DNA from: an uncultured Collinsella sp.
GTDB lineage: Bacteria; Actinomycetota; Coriobacteriia; Coriobacteriales; Coriobacteriaceae
DNA: 64,000 nt
Assembly (NCBI GenBank): GCA_958433005.1
Contig: CAUAWV010000002.1
Location: 41,048-105,047, forward strand
Reading direction: 5' to 3'
Notes under the pieces: model-generated
Databases searched by the model: none
What the model was told of the DNA's origin: nothing
Seen by the model: only the letters and a program-made list of their open reading frames with translations
Shown: one piece after another, positions 54,340 to 62,312 of the stretch
Position numbering within the stretch: position 1 is the stretch's first letter
How the letters are laid out: the number at the start of each line of letters is the position of its first letter
Translations under genes and position numbers: made by a program

Positions 54340-55383
54340 TTAGCGCTTGCGGGGGACGAGCTTGGTGCGGCGCAGGTGGATCATCTCGGCAGCGATGGAG
54401 ATGGCGATCTCCTCGGGGTCCTCGGCCTCGATGGCGACACCGATCGGCAGGTGCAGCTCGTCGATCTGGTCCTGCGTAAAGCCCTCCTGCTCCAGGCGGG
54501 CGCGCACAAAGGCCGTCTTGCGGCGCGAACCCAGACAGCCCAGATAGGCGGGCTTGGCGTGCATGGCCTGAATCACCACGTCAATATCGGACTTGTGACC
54601 CGCCGTGGCGACGACCACTAGGTCACGCGGGCCGATGGGGTACTGCTTGCTCAGGTTCTTGTAGTCGACCAGACGACGGTCGTAGACACCGGGCACCCAT
54701 TCGGGGGTCAGTGTGCCGGGGCGGTCGTCGCAAGCCACGACGGCAAAGCCCGCCGCCGTGAGCACCCGCGCCGTCGCAGCACCCACGTGGCCGCAGCCAA
54801 AGATATAGGTCAGGCCCTCGGGGCAGAGCGTCTCGATGTGCGCCGCGGGAATCTCGGAGGCCGCGTTGGTGTAGGTGACCTTACTCCCCTCCTCCACCAG
54901 CGAAAGCTCGGGGCAGCCCATTATGGTGCGGCGCGACTCCTCGCCATGGTATTCGGCAACGTCGCCTTCATGCGCACTTGCGATAAACGGTTCAAAGTCG
55001 ATGACGAAGTCGCCGATGCGCCGATAGGCCAAGACGTCGGCAACCGACTGGAACAACGGTGCCTGGGTCGCATCCAGATGCAGGTAGCACAGGCAGATGG
55101 CTCCGCCGCAAATCATGCCGGTATCGGAGTTCTCGCCGCCCATGGTGTAGCGGACCAGACGCGATTTACCCCCGGCCAGCAGCTCGCGCGCCTCGTCCAG
55201 CGCAAAGAGCTCAATCTTGCCGCCGCCGATAGTGCCCGCTTGGCTGCCATCGGCAAAGACAGTCATCCATGCGCCCACACCGCGCGGGGACGACCCCGCC
55301 GTACCGGCCACTACCACCAGCTCGCACGTCTCGCCAGCACGCAGGGCGGCAAGCGCCGCATTCACAACATCGAGCTTTTCCAT
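54340..55383 (-). CDS. xdhC: XdhC/CoxI family Moco insertion/sulfuration chaperone
   Basis: A 347-residue protein. The N-terminal XdhC/CoxI domain has VAGTAGSSPRGVGAWMTVF and GTIGGGKIELFALDEA. The C-terminal Rossmann domain has GLTYIFGCGHVGAATARVL and AYLGCLGSRRKTAFVRARL. The family binds molybdenum cofactor and prepares it for xanthine dehydrogenase-type hydroxylases. It starts 9 bp after yqeB, forming an operon with it. Confidence 0.9.
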   Translation of the reverse strand: MEKLDVVNAALAALRAGETCELVVVAGTAGSSPRGVGAWMTVFADGSQAGTIGGGKIELFALDEARELLAGGKSRLVRYTMGGENSDTGMICGGAICLCYLHLDATQAPLFQSVADVLAYRRIGDFVIDFEPFIASAHEGDVAEYHGEESRRTIMGCPELSLVEEGSKVTYTNAASEIPAAHIETLCPEGLTYIFGCGHVGAATARVLTAAGFAVVACDDRPGTLTPEWVPGVYDRRLVDYKNLSKQYPIGPRDLVVVATAGHKSDIDVVIQAMHAKPAYLGCLGSRRKTAFVRARLEQEGFTQDQIDELHLPIGVAIEAEDPEEIAISIAAEMIHLRRTKLVPRKR

Positions 55384-55392
55384 TGCCGCCTT

Positions 55393-56187
55393 CTATCCTC
55401 TAAAGACATCGGTGAGCATAGCGAGTGCCTCGAGCACGCCGCCGCCGACCGACGTCGCTTTGTCCGAAATGTAGTTGATATAGCTGGCATCGCCGCGCGG
55501 ATCGACATCGGCGCATTTAAAGCCCTCAGTCACCTGCACGCCGTTCGCCAAAAGCCCGCGCAGACAGCCATTGATCTGCGTGCACATGGGCGTATCGCCC
55601 GCGTAGCCAATCACGTCTCCGGCGCTCACGATGTCGCCGATTGCGCGGTCGGACCGAAACACGCCGGCGGCGGGGCTGTGGATAACACGCTCCTTGCCAT
55701 AGCCGGCGATAATGCCCGGCACGCCCGTGTTGGGCTGGGGCGAACCTTGGGTAATGACACGGCCGAGAAAATGCCCGCGCATGGTCTCGACCACGGCGTC
55801 GCAGTCAACCGGCGCGGTAAAGCCCGGCCCCACGGCGATAACGGCAGGCGCCATGTCGCGCGCGGTGCCCAAGTTGCGCTTGGCCAGAATCGCGTCGACC
55901 ACGGCAGCGGGTTTCAGCTCGCCGAGCATCTTGGCCTGGGGGTCCACCACAACGGCGACGTCTCCCGCTTTGGTAATCTCGAGCGCCTCAGCCGGCGTCT
56001 GTGCCAAGCGAGCGCGAATGCCTTCGACCTCGACCTCACCCAGGCGAATGGCCTCGCAAAAACTGATTGTGCGGCGGATGCACGTGGGAACCGCGATATC
56101 GGCCATAACGACCGACACGCCGGAGCGCACCAAGCGAGCGGCGACGCCCGTGGCGATATCGCCGGCGCCGCGAACATAAACGAGCAT
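55393..56187 (-). CDS. yqeB: Selenium-dependent molybdenum hydroxylase accessory protein YqeB
   Basis: A 264-residue protein with an N-terminal nucleotide-binding fold (VYVRGAGDIATGVAARLVRS) and VAVVVDPQAKMLGEL, VIAVGPGFTAPVDCDAVVET and SPAAGVFRSDRAIGDIVSAG. The YqeB family co-occurs with selenium-dependent molybdenum hydroxylases and is thought to help make their labile selenium cofactor. It is transcribed away from yqeC with a 102-bp shared promoter region and is followed by xdhC. Confidence 0.88.
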   Translation of the reverse strand: MLVYVRGAGDIATGVAARLVRSGVSVVMADIAVPTCIRRTISFCEAIRLGEVEVEGIRARLAQTPAEALEITKAGDVAVVVDPQAKMLGELKPAAVVDAILAKRNLGTARDMAPAVIAVGPGFTAPVDCDAVVETMRGHFLGRVITQGSPQPNTGVPGIIAGYGKERVIHSPAAGVFRSDRAIGDIVSAGDVIGYAGDTPMCTQINGCLRGLLANGVQVTEGFKCADVDPRGDASYINYISDKATSVGGGVLEALAMLTDVFRG

Positions 56188-56228
56188 TCCCGGGGCACCT
56201 CCCTGTGCTACGGTTTGAGCAGAGCAAA

Positions 56229-56243
56229 AGCGGTTCGACCGCT
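56229..56243. promoter_or_regulatory. Perfect 15-bp palindrome between yqeB and yqeC
   Basis: AGCGGT-TCG-ACCGCT lies in the middle of the divergent promoter region, 42 bp from yqeB and 46 bp from yqeC. It could be an operator for both. Confidence 0.35.
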
Positions 56244-56289
56244 ACTCTGATGATTATTTATTATCACAGTATTATACGGCGGTGAACAA

Positions 56290-57024
56290 ATGGAAACGAC
56301 GAGTGGAAACCTTGCCTCCGCGCTCAAGATCGAGCCAGGCATTACCGCGATTATCGGCAGCGGCGGCAAGTCGACGTTGCTCAAGACGATGGGTCTTGAG
56401 CTCATGCGCGCTGGCGGCCGCGTGCTCCTCTGCACCACCACGCACATGTTTCCCGTCGCCGGCGTGCCATGGGACGGGTCGAGCCGTCGCCTGGACGCCG
56501 CACCTTGGAAGCCGGGTGCCTCGCATGTCCCCGGTTGCACCTGCGAGGCCTGCGCGGGCCTTGCGCGCGGAAGCATCTGCCAAGCGGGTGTTTTGGACCC
56601 GGAGACAGGCAAGCTCTCCGCCCCCGCTGAGCCGCTCAACGAGCTGGCGCAGCGCTTTGACTATGTATTGGCCGAGGCAGATGGCAGCAAGCGACTCCCG
56701 CTCAAGGCGCATGCCGCCTGGGAGCCGGTAATTCCAGCCGCCACGGCAAACGTTGTCTGGGTCGTCGGCGCCTCGGGGCTGGGCAAGCCCGTCGCCGAGG
56801 TTGTCCACCGCCCCGAGCTCTTCTGCGAGCGTTGCGGCTGCGAGCCCACCGACACTGCCACCCCAGGGCGCGTCGCCCAGGTGCTCAATGCCGAGATGCA
56901 GACGTTGGGACTCTGCACCGCACGCGTCATGCTCAACCAAGTCGACACGCTCAGCGACCCCACGATGGCCGACCGCTTCGAGACAGCTCTCGACCGCCCC
57001 ATCGTCGCCACCAACCTCAAGTAG
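56290..57024 (+). CDS. yqeC: Selenium cofactor biosynthesis protein YqeC
   Basis: A 244-residue P-loop-like protein: GITAIIGSGGKSTLLKTMGL, RVLLCTTTHMFPV and YVLAEADGSKRLPLKAHAAW, all family signatures. YqeC is found with YqeB in genomes with selenium-dependent molybdenum hydroxylases. A CTCEACAG cysteine cluster (about residues 80-90) and CERCGC (about 178) are unusual additions that could bind metal. The RBS (GGCGGTGA) is weak. Confidence 0.88.
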   Translation: METTSGNLASALKIEPGITAIIGSGGKSTLLKTMGLELMRAGGRVLLCTTTHMFPVAGVPWDGSSRRLDAAPWKPGASHVPGCTCEACAGLARGSICQAGVLDPETGKLSAPAEPLNELAQRFDYVLAEADGSKRLPLKAHAAWEPVIPAATANVVWVVGASGLGKPVAEVVHRPELFCERCGCEPTDTATPGRVAQVLNAEMQTLGLCTARVMLNQVDTLSDPTMADRFETALDRPIVATNLK

Positions 57025-57049
57025 CCGGCGCTGCCCCACCAGACCTATA

Positions 57050-57116
57050 AGTTGTGGTGGAATAGTTCCTGAAACGGCCTATTTGGCGGCTAAACAGGAA
57101 CTATTTCACCGCAACT
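57050..57116. repeat. 67-bp palindromic repeat, family A copy 3
   Basis: Arms AGTTGTGGTGGAATAGTTCC and GGAACTATTTCACCGCAACT pair with two wobble positions. The GTTCCT/AGGAAC part replaces GGGACT/AGTCC of copies 1 and 2 on both arms. It lies between convergent yqeC and hydA. Confidence 0.8.
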
Positions 57117-57142
57117 GCGGAGGGGACACGGCATCTTTGCTG

Positions 57143-58510
57143 CTAGCGGGGGACGTAGCGGCCGGGTTGGGCTCCGGTGGGCTCGCCGTCGCGCGCAGCC
57201 AGTACGCCGTTCACAAACACGGCCTTGGCGCGGCCGTGCGCCTCAAAGCCCTCGAGCGGCGTGTAGTCCACAGCCTGATGCTGCGTCGTCGCGCGAATGG
57301 TCCAGCGCGCCTTGGGATCCCACACGCACACGTCGGCATCGGCGCCCTCGGCAAGACAGCCCTTGCGCGGATACATGCCAAAAACGCGCGCCGGATTCTC
57401 GCTCATCAAGCGGCACAGATCCTCGGGGCCCAGCTGTCCCTCAAAGCTCGTGGCAATCGCAACGGGACGATGCTCCACGCCGGGCCCGCCGTTGGGAATC
57501 GCGCGGAAATCATCGCGTCCTCGGTCCTTTTGCCCGTGCAGGTTAAAGCTGCAATGATCGGTCGCAATCGTATCGATCTCGCCAGCCACAAGCGCCTCGC
57601 GCAGCGCGGCACGGTCACCGGCATGGCGCAGCGGCGGGCTCATCACGTACTTGGCGCCCGCAAAGCCGTCCTCGCCCTGCTCCAGATAGCAGGTGTCGTC
57701 GAGCATCAGATACTGAGGGCATGTCTCGACATAGATGTTCTTCTGCCCGCGCGCTTTGGCAGCGCGAATGGCCTCGAGCCCCAGCTTGGTCGAAAGGTGC
57801 ACCACGTTGACCGGAGCGTCCCCGGCCAAGTGCGCCAGATACAGCAGGCGGCTCACGGCCTCGGCCTCACACACGTCCGGACGGCTGAGCGCATGGCCCT
57901 CGGGCCCGTGGATACCCTGCTCAAACACGCGCTTCTGCAGCGCGTTGACCAACGTGCCGTTCTCGCAATGCACGCACAGGATACCGCCCACGCGCTTGAG
58001 CTCCTCCAGCACCTCGAGCGTCTCGGCATCGTCCAGGCGCAAATGGTCGTAGGCAAAGTAGGTCTTAAACGACGACACGCCCGCCTCGCGCATGGCCGAA
58101 AGATCGGCGCGGTTGCGCTCATTCCACTCGGCAAGCGCCATATGGAAGGCATAGTTGGCGGTGCAGGTGCCGTCGGCGCGATGATGCCACTCGACCAAGG
58201 CATCGGGCATGGTCACGCCGCGATCGGCCGTGGCGTAGTCCACAATGGTCGTCGTACCGCCGCAGGCAGCCGCACGCGTACCGGTCTCGAAGCTATCGGC
58301 CGTCCAATCCATGCCGGTCCAGCACTGCATGTGCGTGTGGGCATCGATAAAGCCGGGGAACACCCAGCAGCCCGCGGCATCCTGGACGGTATCGCCCTCG
58401 GCCGGCTCAATCGCCGCGGCGATCCGCACGATCTTATCGCCATCCATGGCAAGATCGGCGCGGCGAAGCCCCTGGGGCGTCACGAGCGCGCCGTTTTTGA
58501 TGATGATCAT
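57143..58510 (-). CDS. hydA: Dihydropyrimidinase/hydantoinase-type cyclic amidohydrolase
   Basis: Opens cyclic amide rings. The 455-residue amidohydrolase has metal His 58 and 60 in FIDAHTHMQCW, the carboxylated Lys149 in GVSSFKTYFAYD, CVHCENG, VNVVHLSTKLG and the Asp in TIATDHCSFN. Hydantoinases (hyuA/hydA) are part of the gene set linked to anaerobic urate and purine breakdown; this role fits its neighbours. It lies 9 bp downstream of mocA. RBS TAAGGAGCAATT. Confidence 0.9.
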   Translation of the reverse strand: MIIIKNGALVTPQGLRRADLAMDGDKIVRIAAAIEPAEGDTVQDAAGCWVFPGFIDAHTHMQCWTGMDWTADSFETGTRAAACGGTTTIVDYATADRGVTMPDALVEWHHRADGTCTANYAFHMALAEWNERNRADLSAMREAGVSSFKTYFAYDHLRLDDAETLEVLEELKRVGGILCVHCENGTLVNALQKRVFEQGIHGPEGHALSRPDVCEAEAVSRLLYLAHLAGDAPVNVVHLSTKLGLEAIRAAKARGQKNIYVETCPQYLMLDDTCYLEQGEDGFAGAKYVMSPPLRHAGDRAALREALVAGEIDTIATDHCSFNLHGQKDRGRDDFRAIPNGGPGVEHRPVAIATSFEGQLGPEDLCRLMSENPARVFGMYPRKGCLAEGADADVCVWDPKARWTIRATTQHQAVDYTPLEGFEAHGRAKAVFVNGVLAARDGEPTGAQPGRYVPR

Positions 58511-58519
58511 AATTGCTCC

Positions 58520-59134
58520 TTATTGATTGATGCAGTTTGCCACGTGATCAAAATACGAGCAGGCGGCGATATGCTCCGTTATGCGCCGCTGTCCCTTGGC
58601 GGTATCGACATCCCACAACTCGTACGCACGCGCCTCGACCAGCGCAACGTCGACGCGACCTTTGAGGATCGAACCGCCGCCGTCCTTACCCTCAAGACAC
58701 ATAAGTGCATCGAACAGTTCCGCCGGAAAGAGCACCGGGCTCGAAGGCTCACCGTTGCACGCAAGACGCACCGGATGCTTGCGGCCACGCTCGTCAAATG
58801 CACGAACCATAGCCTCAAAAGAATCCGAACTCACGAGCGGTTGGTCGCCCGGCAAAAAGAGGCAACCTTTCCAGTTGCGTTCGACTCCCCACGAAAGGCC
58901 CGCACGGACGCTTTCGCTGCGCAGCTCGCCATCGTGCAGCACGCACGGGCAATGCTTGTCATCACAAATCTGAGCGACCTCGGGCCAACGCGTCGAAACC
59001 ACAACGTCAAAGCCCCGGGGAACCGAATCAATGGTCCGGGCAATCAGCGGCTCGCCATAGATATCGGCGAGCATCTTGTTAGAGCCAAACCGCTTGCCCT
59101 CGCCCGAAGCCATAATGACGCAACCAAGTTTCAT
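58520..59134 (-). CDS. mocA: Molybdenum cofactor cytidylyltransferase, MobA-like
   Basis: A 204-residue nucleotidyltransferase: LGCVIMASGEGKRFGSNKML (GxGxRxG-type loop), GELRSESVRAGLSWG, GCLFLPGDQPLVSSDSF and SSPVLFPAELFDAL. MocA converts Mo-MPT to the cytosine dinucleotide form used by xanthine dehydrogenase-type enzymes. The ATG at 59134 has GGGGAGGTATCGCC before it; the open frame goes 19 codons further without RBS. Transcribed with hydA. Confidence 0.87.
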   Translation of the reverse strand: MKLGCVIMASGEGKRFGSNKMLADIYGEPLIARTIDSVPRGFDVVVSTRWPEVAQICDDKHCPCVLHDGELRSESVRAGLSWGVERNWKGCLFLPGDQPLVSSDSFEAMVRAFDERGRKHPVRLACNGEPSSPVLFPAELFDALMCLEGKDGGGSILKGRVDVALVEARAYELWDVDTAKGQRRITEHIAACSYFDHVANCINQ

Positions 59135-59222
59135 GGCGATACCTCCCCTGAAACCATCGTACCCATAACTCGCGCCGCGGGACACCTGCATCGAAAGCGC
59201 TTATCCTGCACGCCCGCGATGC

Positions 59223-59262
59223 AAAAAAGGGGGCACCCCGCCGGTTGGCAGAGCGCCCCCTT
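59223..59262 (-). terminator. Terminator after ygeW
   Basis: AAGGGGGC (59227-59234) and GCCCCCTT (59255-59262) are perfect arms followed on the minus strand by TTTT. It separates ygeW from mocA-hydA. Confidence 0.82.
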
Positions 59263-59285
59263 ATATGGCTTACCTCAACCCGGCT

Positions 59286-60488
59286 TTAGGCCTGGAACCA
59301 ACGGGCGGTGTTGCGCTCGTCGAGGGCCTTAAGGGTAGCAGCGGGATCGGCAACCTTCTGCAGGAACATCATGGCTGCGATGGCGTACGGCTTGTAGCTG
59401 GCCTCCTTGTACATACCCACGCGGTGCATGTCGAAGACGTCGGCGTTGACCTCGCCGTGCTCGCAGGAGACACCGGAGATGTCGGCGGGCAGCGGATGCA
59501 TAAAGATGGTGTCCTGGCCGTTGGCGGTCTTCTCCATGAGCTCGGTCGTGGAGCACCAGTCCTGATGGGTGGCGTTCTGGGCGAGCAGCTCCTTCTCGAG
59601 TGCTGCGATGCCGGCGTCGTCGCCCTCGGCGTACAGGTTGGTACGCTTCTCCATGGCGGCAAACGGAGCCCAGCTCTTGGGGATCACGATGTCGGCGCCC
59701 TCGAAGGCCTCGGCCATGGTGTTGACCTGCTTAAAGGTGGTGCCGGACTCGGCGGCATAGCCCTTGGCGCGCTCGACGACCTCGGGCATGAGGTCGTAGC
59801 CCTCGGGGTGGGCCAGGGTGACGTCCATGCCAAAACGGGGCAGCAGGCTGATCAGCGACTGCGGGCAGGACAGCGGCTTGCCGTAAGAAGGCGAATAGGC
59901 CCAGGTGACGGCAACCTTCTTGCCCTTGAGGTTCTCAAGGCCGCCAAACTCGTTGATGAGGTAGAGCATGTCGGCAGAGGACTGCGTGGGGTGATCGGAG
60001 TCGGACTGCAGGGAGATGAGCGTGGGACGGTGATCCAGAACGCCGTCCTCGTAGGCCTGCTGGACAGACTCGGAGACCTCGGCCATGTAGGCGTCGCCCT
60101 TGCCGATGTACATGTCGTCGCGGATGCCGATGACGTCGGCCATGAAGGAGATCATGGTAGCGGTCTCGCGGACGGTCTCGCCGTGAGCGATCTGGGACTT
60201 CTTCTCGTCCAGGTCCTGCAGCTCAAGGCCGAGCAGGTTGGCTGCCTTAGAGAAGGAGAAGCGCGTACGGGTGGAGTTGTCACGGAACAGGGAGACGGCC
60301 AGACCCGAATCGAAGATCTTGGACGAAACGTTGTTCTCGCGCAGCTCGCGCAGGGCGTCGGCGACGATGTAGAGCGCCTTGAGCTCATCGGTGGTCTTAT
60401 CCCAGGTGTGCAGGAAGTCGCTGCCGTACATGCCCTTAAAATCGAGGCCGTTCAGCTGCTCGACGAGCTCGGTAAACTTGGCGTCCAT
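59286..60488 (-). CDS. ygeW: YgeW-type knotted carbamoyltransferase
   Basis: A 400-residue aspartate/ornithine carbamoyltransferase relative. The carbamoyl-phosphate loop SLFRDNSTRTRFSFSKAANL is complete, HPTQSSADMLYLINE follows, and FMHPLPADISGVSCEHGEVN is the C-terminal signature. YgeW enzymes accept neither Asp nor Orn and are conserved with ygeX/ygeY in purine/selenium gene clusters. The ATG at 60488 has GGAAAGGATATTTAC; 62 upstream codons are rejected. Confidence 0.93.
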   Translation of the reverse strand: MDAKFTELVEQLNGLDFKGMYGSDFLHTWDKTTDELKALYIVADALRELRENNVSSKIFDSGLAVSLFRDNSTRTRFSFSKAANLLGLELQDLDEKKSQIAHGETVRETATMISFMADVIGIRDDMYIGKGDAYMAEVSESVQQAYEDGVLDHRPTLISLQSDSDHPTQSSADMLYLINEFGGLENLKGKKVAVTWAYSPSYGKPLSCPQSLISLLPRFGMDVTLAHPEGYDLMPEVVERAKGYAAESGTTFKQVNTMAEAFEGADIVIPKSWAPFAAMEKRTNLYAEGDDAGIAALEKELLAQNATHQDWCSTTELMEKTANGQDTIFMHPLPADISGVSCEHGEVNADVFDMHRVGMYKEASYKPYAIAAMMFLQKVADPAATLKALDERNTARWFQA

Positions 60489-60642
60489 GTAAATATCCTT
60501 TCCAAAGATGAAACGATTGCAATGAGTAGATGTGCCCCGGCATGCGCGTGTGGCTAGAACATGCAGAGCACTATGACGAGGACCCGCTACCGTTGAGGAA
60601 GCATGGGAGATAACGACCGCGGGCCCCAAGTCAACAGGGGGT

Positions 60643-60667
60643 GCCGGGGACACGAGCTGTCCCCGGC
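60643..60667 (-). terminator. Hairpin after ygeY
   Basis: GCCGGGGACA and TGTCCCCGGC are perfect 10-bp arms with a 5-nt loop, 22 bp past the ygeY stop. No T-run follows. Confidence 0.6.
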
Positions 60668-60689
60668 TCAACAAGATCGAGGAATGGGA

Positions 60690-62075
60690 CTAATCGATCT
60701 TGTTGTTGGTCAGACCGGCGCGGAACACGGTGGCGTCGCCATCGGCCTGGCTCGGATCGTAGAGGTTCAGGGCAGCCACATACATGGCGGCAGCGGTGAC
60801 CAGGTCGTCCTTGTAGGTGACCTCGTTGGGAGCGTGAGCCTGAGACTCGGCACCCGGGCCGAAGCCGACGCAGGGGATGCCATAGCGGCCCTGGATGGAA
60901 ACGCAGTTCGTGGAGAAGGTCCACTTGTCGCACAGCGGGCGACCGGTGCGCTTGTCCATGCTGGGCTCGCAGCCGATGCGCTCGTCACCGAACATGGCCT
61001 TGTGGGCGTCGACGAGGGCCTTGACGTGCGGAGCGGTCTCCTTGTTGATCCACGTGGGGAAGTAAGCCTCGGTCTCGTAGACCTCGCCGGTCCAGGACGG
61101 ACGATCGTACATGTACATGGAGACCTTCACGTCGTCGCCGTACTTCTTGGCGGCCGGCAGGTTACGGATCTCGTCCAGGCAGGACTCCCAGGTCTCACCG
61201 GCGGTCATGCGACGGTCGATGGAGATGGCGCAGGAGTCAGCGACAGCGCAGCGGCTGGGGCTGGTGTAGAAGATCTGGCTGACGGTGCAGGTGCCGCGGC
61301 CCAGGAAGCGGGCGTCCTCGAAGTGCTCGGGGTTGTACTTGGGGTCGAGCATCTTGACGAGGCCCTTGATGTCGGTCGACTCGTCACAGCCGTTGTTGTT
61401 GAGGGCGCGGACGTCGGCGATGATGTCGGCCATCTTGTAGATGGCGTTGTCGCCGCGGTCGGGAGCGGAGCCGTGGCAGGAGGTGCCGTGAACGTCGACG
61501 CGGATCTCCATGCGGCCGCGGTGACCGCGATAGATGCCGCCGTCGGTGGGCTCGGTGGAAATGACGAACTCGGGCTTAATGCCGTCCTTGTTGTAGATGT
61601 ACTGCCAGCACATGCCGTCGCAGTCCTCTTCCTGGACGGTGCCGACGACCATGATCTTGTAGCCCTCGGGGATGAGGCCCATGTCCTTCATCATCTTGGC
61701 AGCATAGGTAGCAGAAGCCATGCCGCCCTCCTGGTCAGAGCCGCCGCGGCCGTAGATGATCTCGTCGGTCTCGTAGCCCTCATAGGGATCGGCATCCCAG
61801 TTCTCGATGTTGCCGATGCCGACGGTGTCGATATGGGAGTCGATGGCGATGATCTTGTCGCCCTCGCCCATAAAGCCCATAACGTTGCCCAGGCCGTCGA
61901 CCTTGACCTCGTCATAGCCAAGGCTCTCCATCTCGGCCTTGATGCAAGCGACAACCTCACCCTCCTCGCAGGACTCAGAGGGATGGGAGATCATAGCGCG
62001 CAGGAAGCGAGTCATATCAGCACGATGAGACTCAGCCGCAGCCTTAATGGCATCAAAATCGAGTTCTTTAGTCAT
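60690..62075 (-). CDS. ygeY: YgeY family M20-type metallohydrolase, selenium metabolism-linked
   Basis: A 461-residue M20 peptidase-like amidohydrolase. Metal site blocks: KIIAIDSHIDTVGIG, GRGGSDQEGGMASATYAAKM and TVQEEDCDGMCWQYI; the dimerisation domain has GTSCHGSAPDRGDNAIYKMA. YgeY is one of the genes that co-occur with selenium-dependent molybdenum hydroxylases and in the anaerobic urate cluster. The ATG at 62075 has AAAGG ten bases upstream. A very large hairpin precedes it. Confidence 0.93.
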   Translation of the reverse strand: MTKELDFDAIKAAAESHRADMTRFLRAMISHPSESCEEGEVVACIKAEMESLGYDEVKVDGLGNVMGFMGEGDKIIAIDSHIDTVGIGNIENWDADPYEGYETDEIIYGRGGSDQEGGMASATYAAKMMKDMGLIPEGYKIMVVGTVQEEDCDGMCWQYIYNKDGIKPEFVISTEPTDGGIYRGHRGRMEIRVDVHGTSCHGSAPDRGDNAIYKMADIIADVRALNNNGCDESTDIKGLVKMLDPKYNPEHFEDARFLGRGTCTVSQIFYTSPSRCAVADSCAISIDRRMTAGETWESCLDEIRNLPAAKKYGDDVKVSMYMYDRPSWTGEVYETEAYFPTWINKETAPHVKALVDAHKAMFGDERIGCEPSMDKRTGRPLCDKWTFSTNCVSIQGRYGIPCVGFGPGAESQAHAPNEVTYKDDLVTAAAMYVAALNLYDPSQADGDATVFRAGLTNNKID

Positions 62076-62179
62076 AACAGTCAACCTTTCTACAAGGGTT
62101 TACCTACAGGTAGATATTTCAGATAGATCACTTGTGCCAAGCGGCGTGAGGTTGAGCACCCCACAAGCAAGTAACCATA

Positions 62180-62297
62180 GGAGGCGGACGGAGGACTTTG
62201 CTCCGTCGCGAGTTCCGCACGAGCCGGAGAGCACTTAATGTGCTCTCCGTGCGAGCAGGACTGTCCGAGCAGGGAGTAAAGTCCTCCGGCTGCCTCC
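62180..62297 (-). promoter_or_regulatory. 118-nt hairpin in the ygeX-ygeY gap
   Basis: Outer arms (62180-62199 and 62278-62297) match at 18 of 20 positions (GGAGGACTTT/AAAGTCCTCC). The tip CGGAGAGCAC-TTAAT-GTGCTCTCCG is a perfect 10-bp stem. The intermediate part pairs partly. It lies between ygeX and ygeY on the shared strand and may be a terminator, an mRNA processing site or an inserted repeat. Confidence 0.65.
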
Positions 62298-62312
62298 GGA
62301 CAGGTCAGTCTG

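Noticed and set aside
56753..59332. 859-codon plus-strand open frame across yqeC, hydA and mocA
   Set aside because: Lies in alternative frames of well-identified genes, crosses a repeat element and two gene boundaries; composition is that of an antisense shadow.
60603..62126. 507-codon frame antisense to ygeY
   Set aside because: Shadow of the M20 hydrolase gene; low-complexity Val/Gly/Ala/Asp composition and no start signal.
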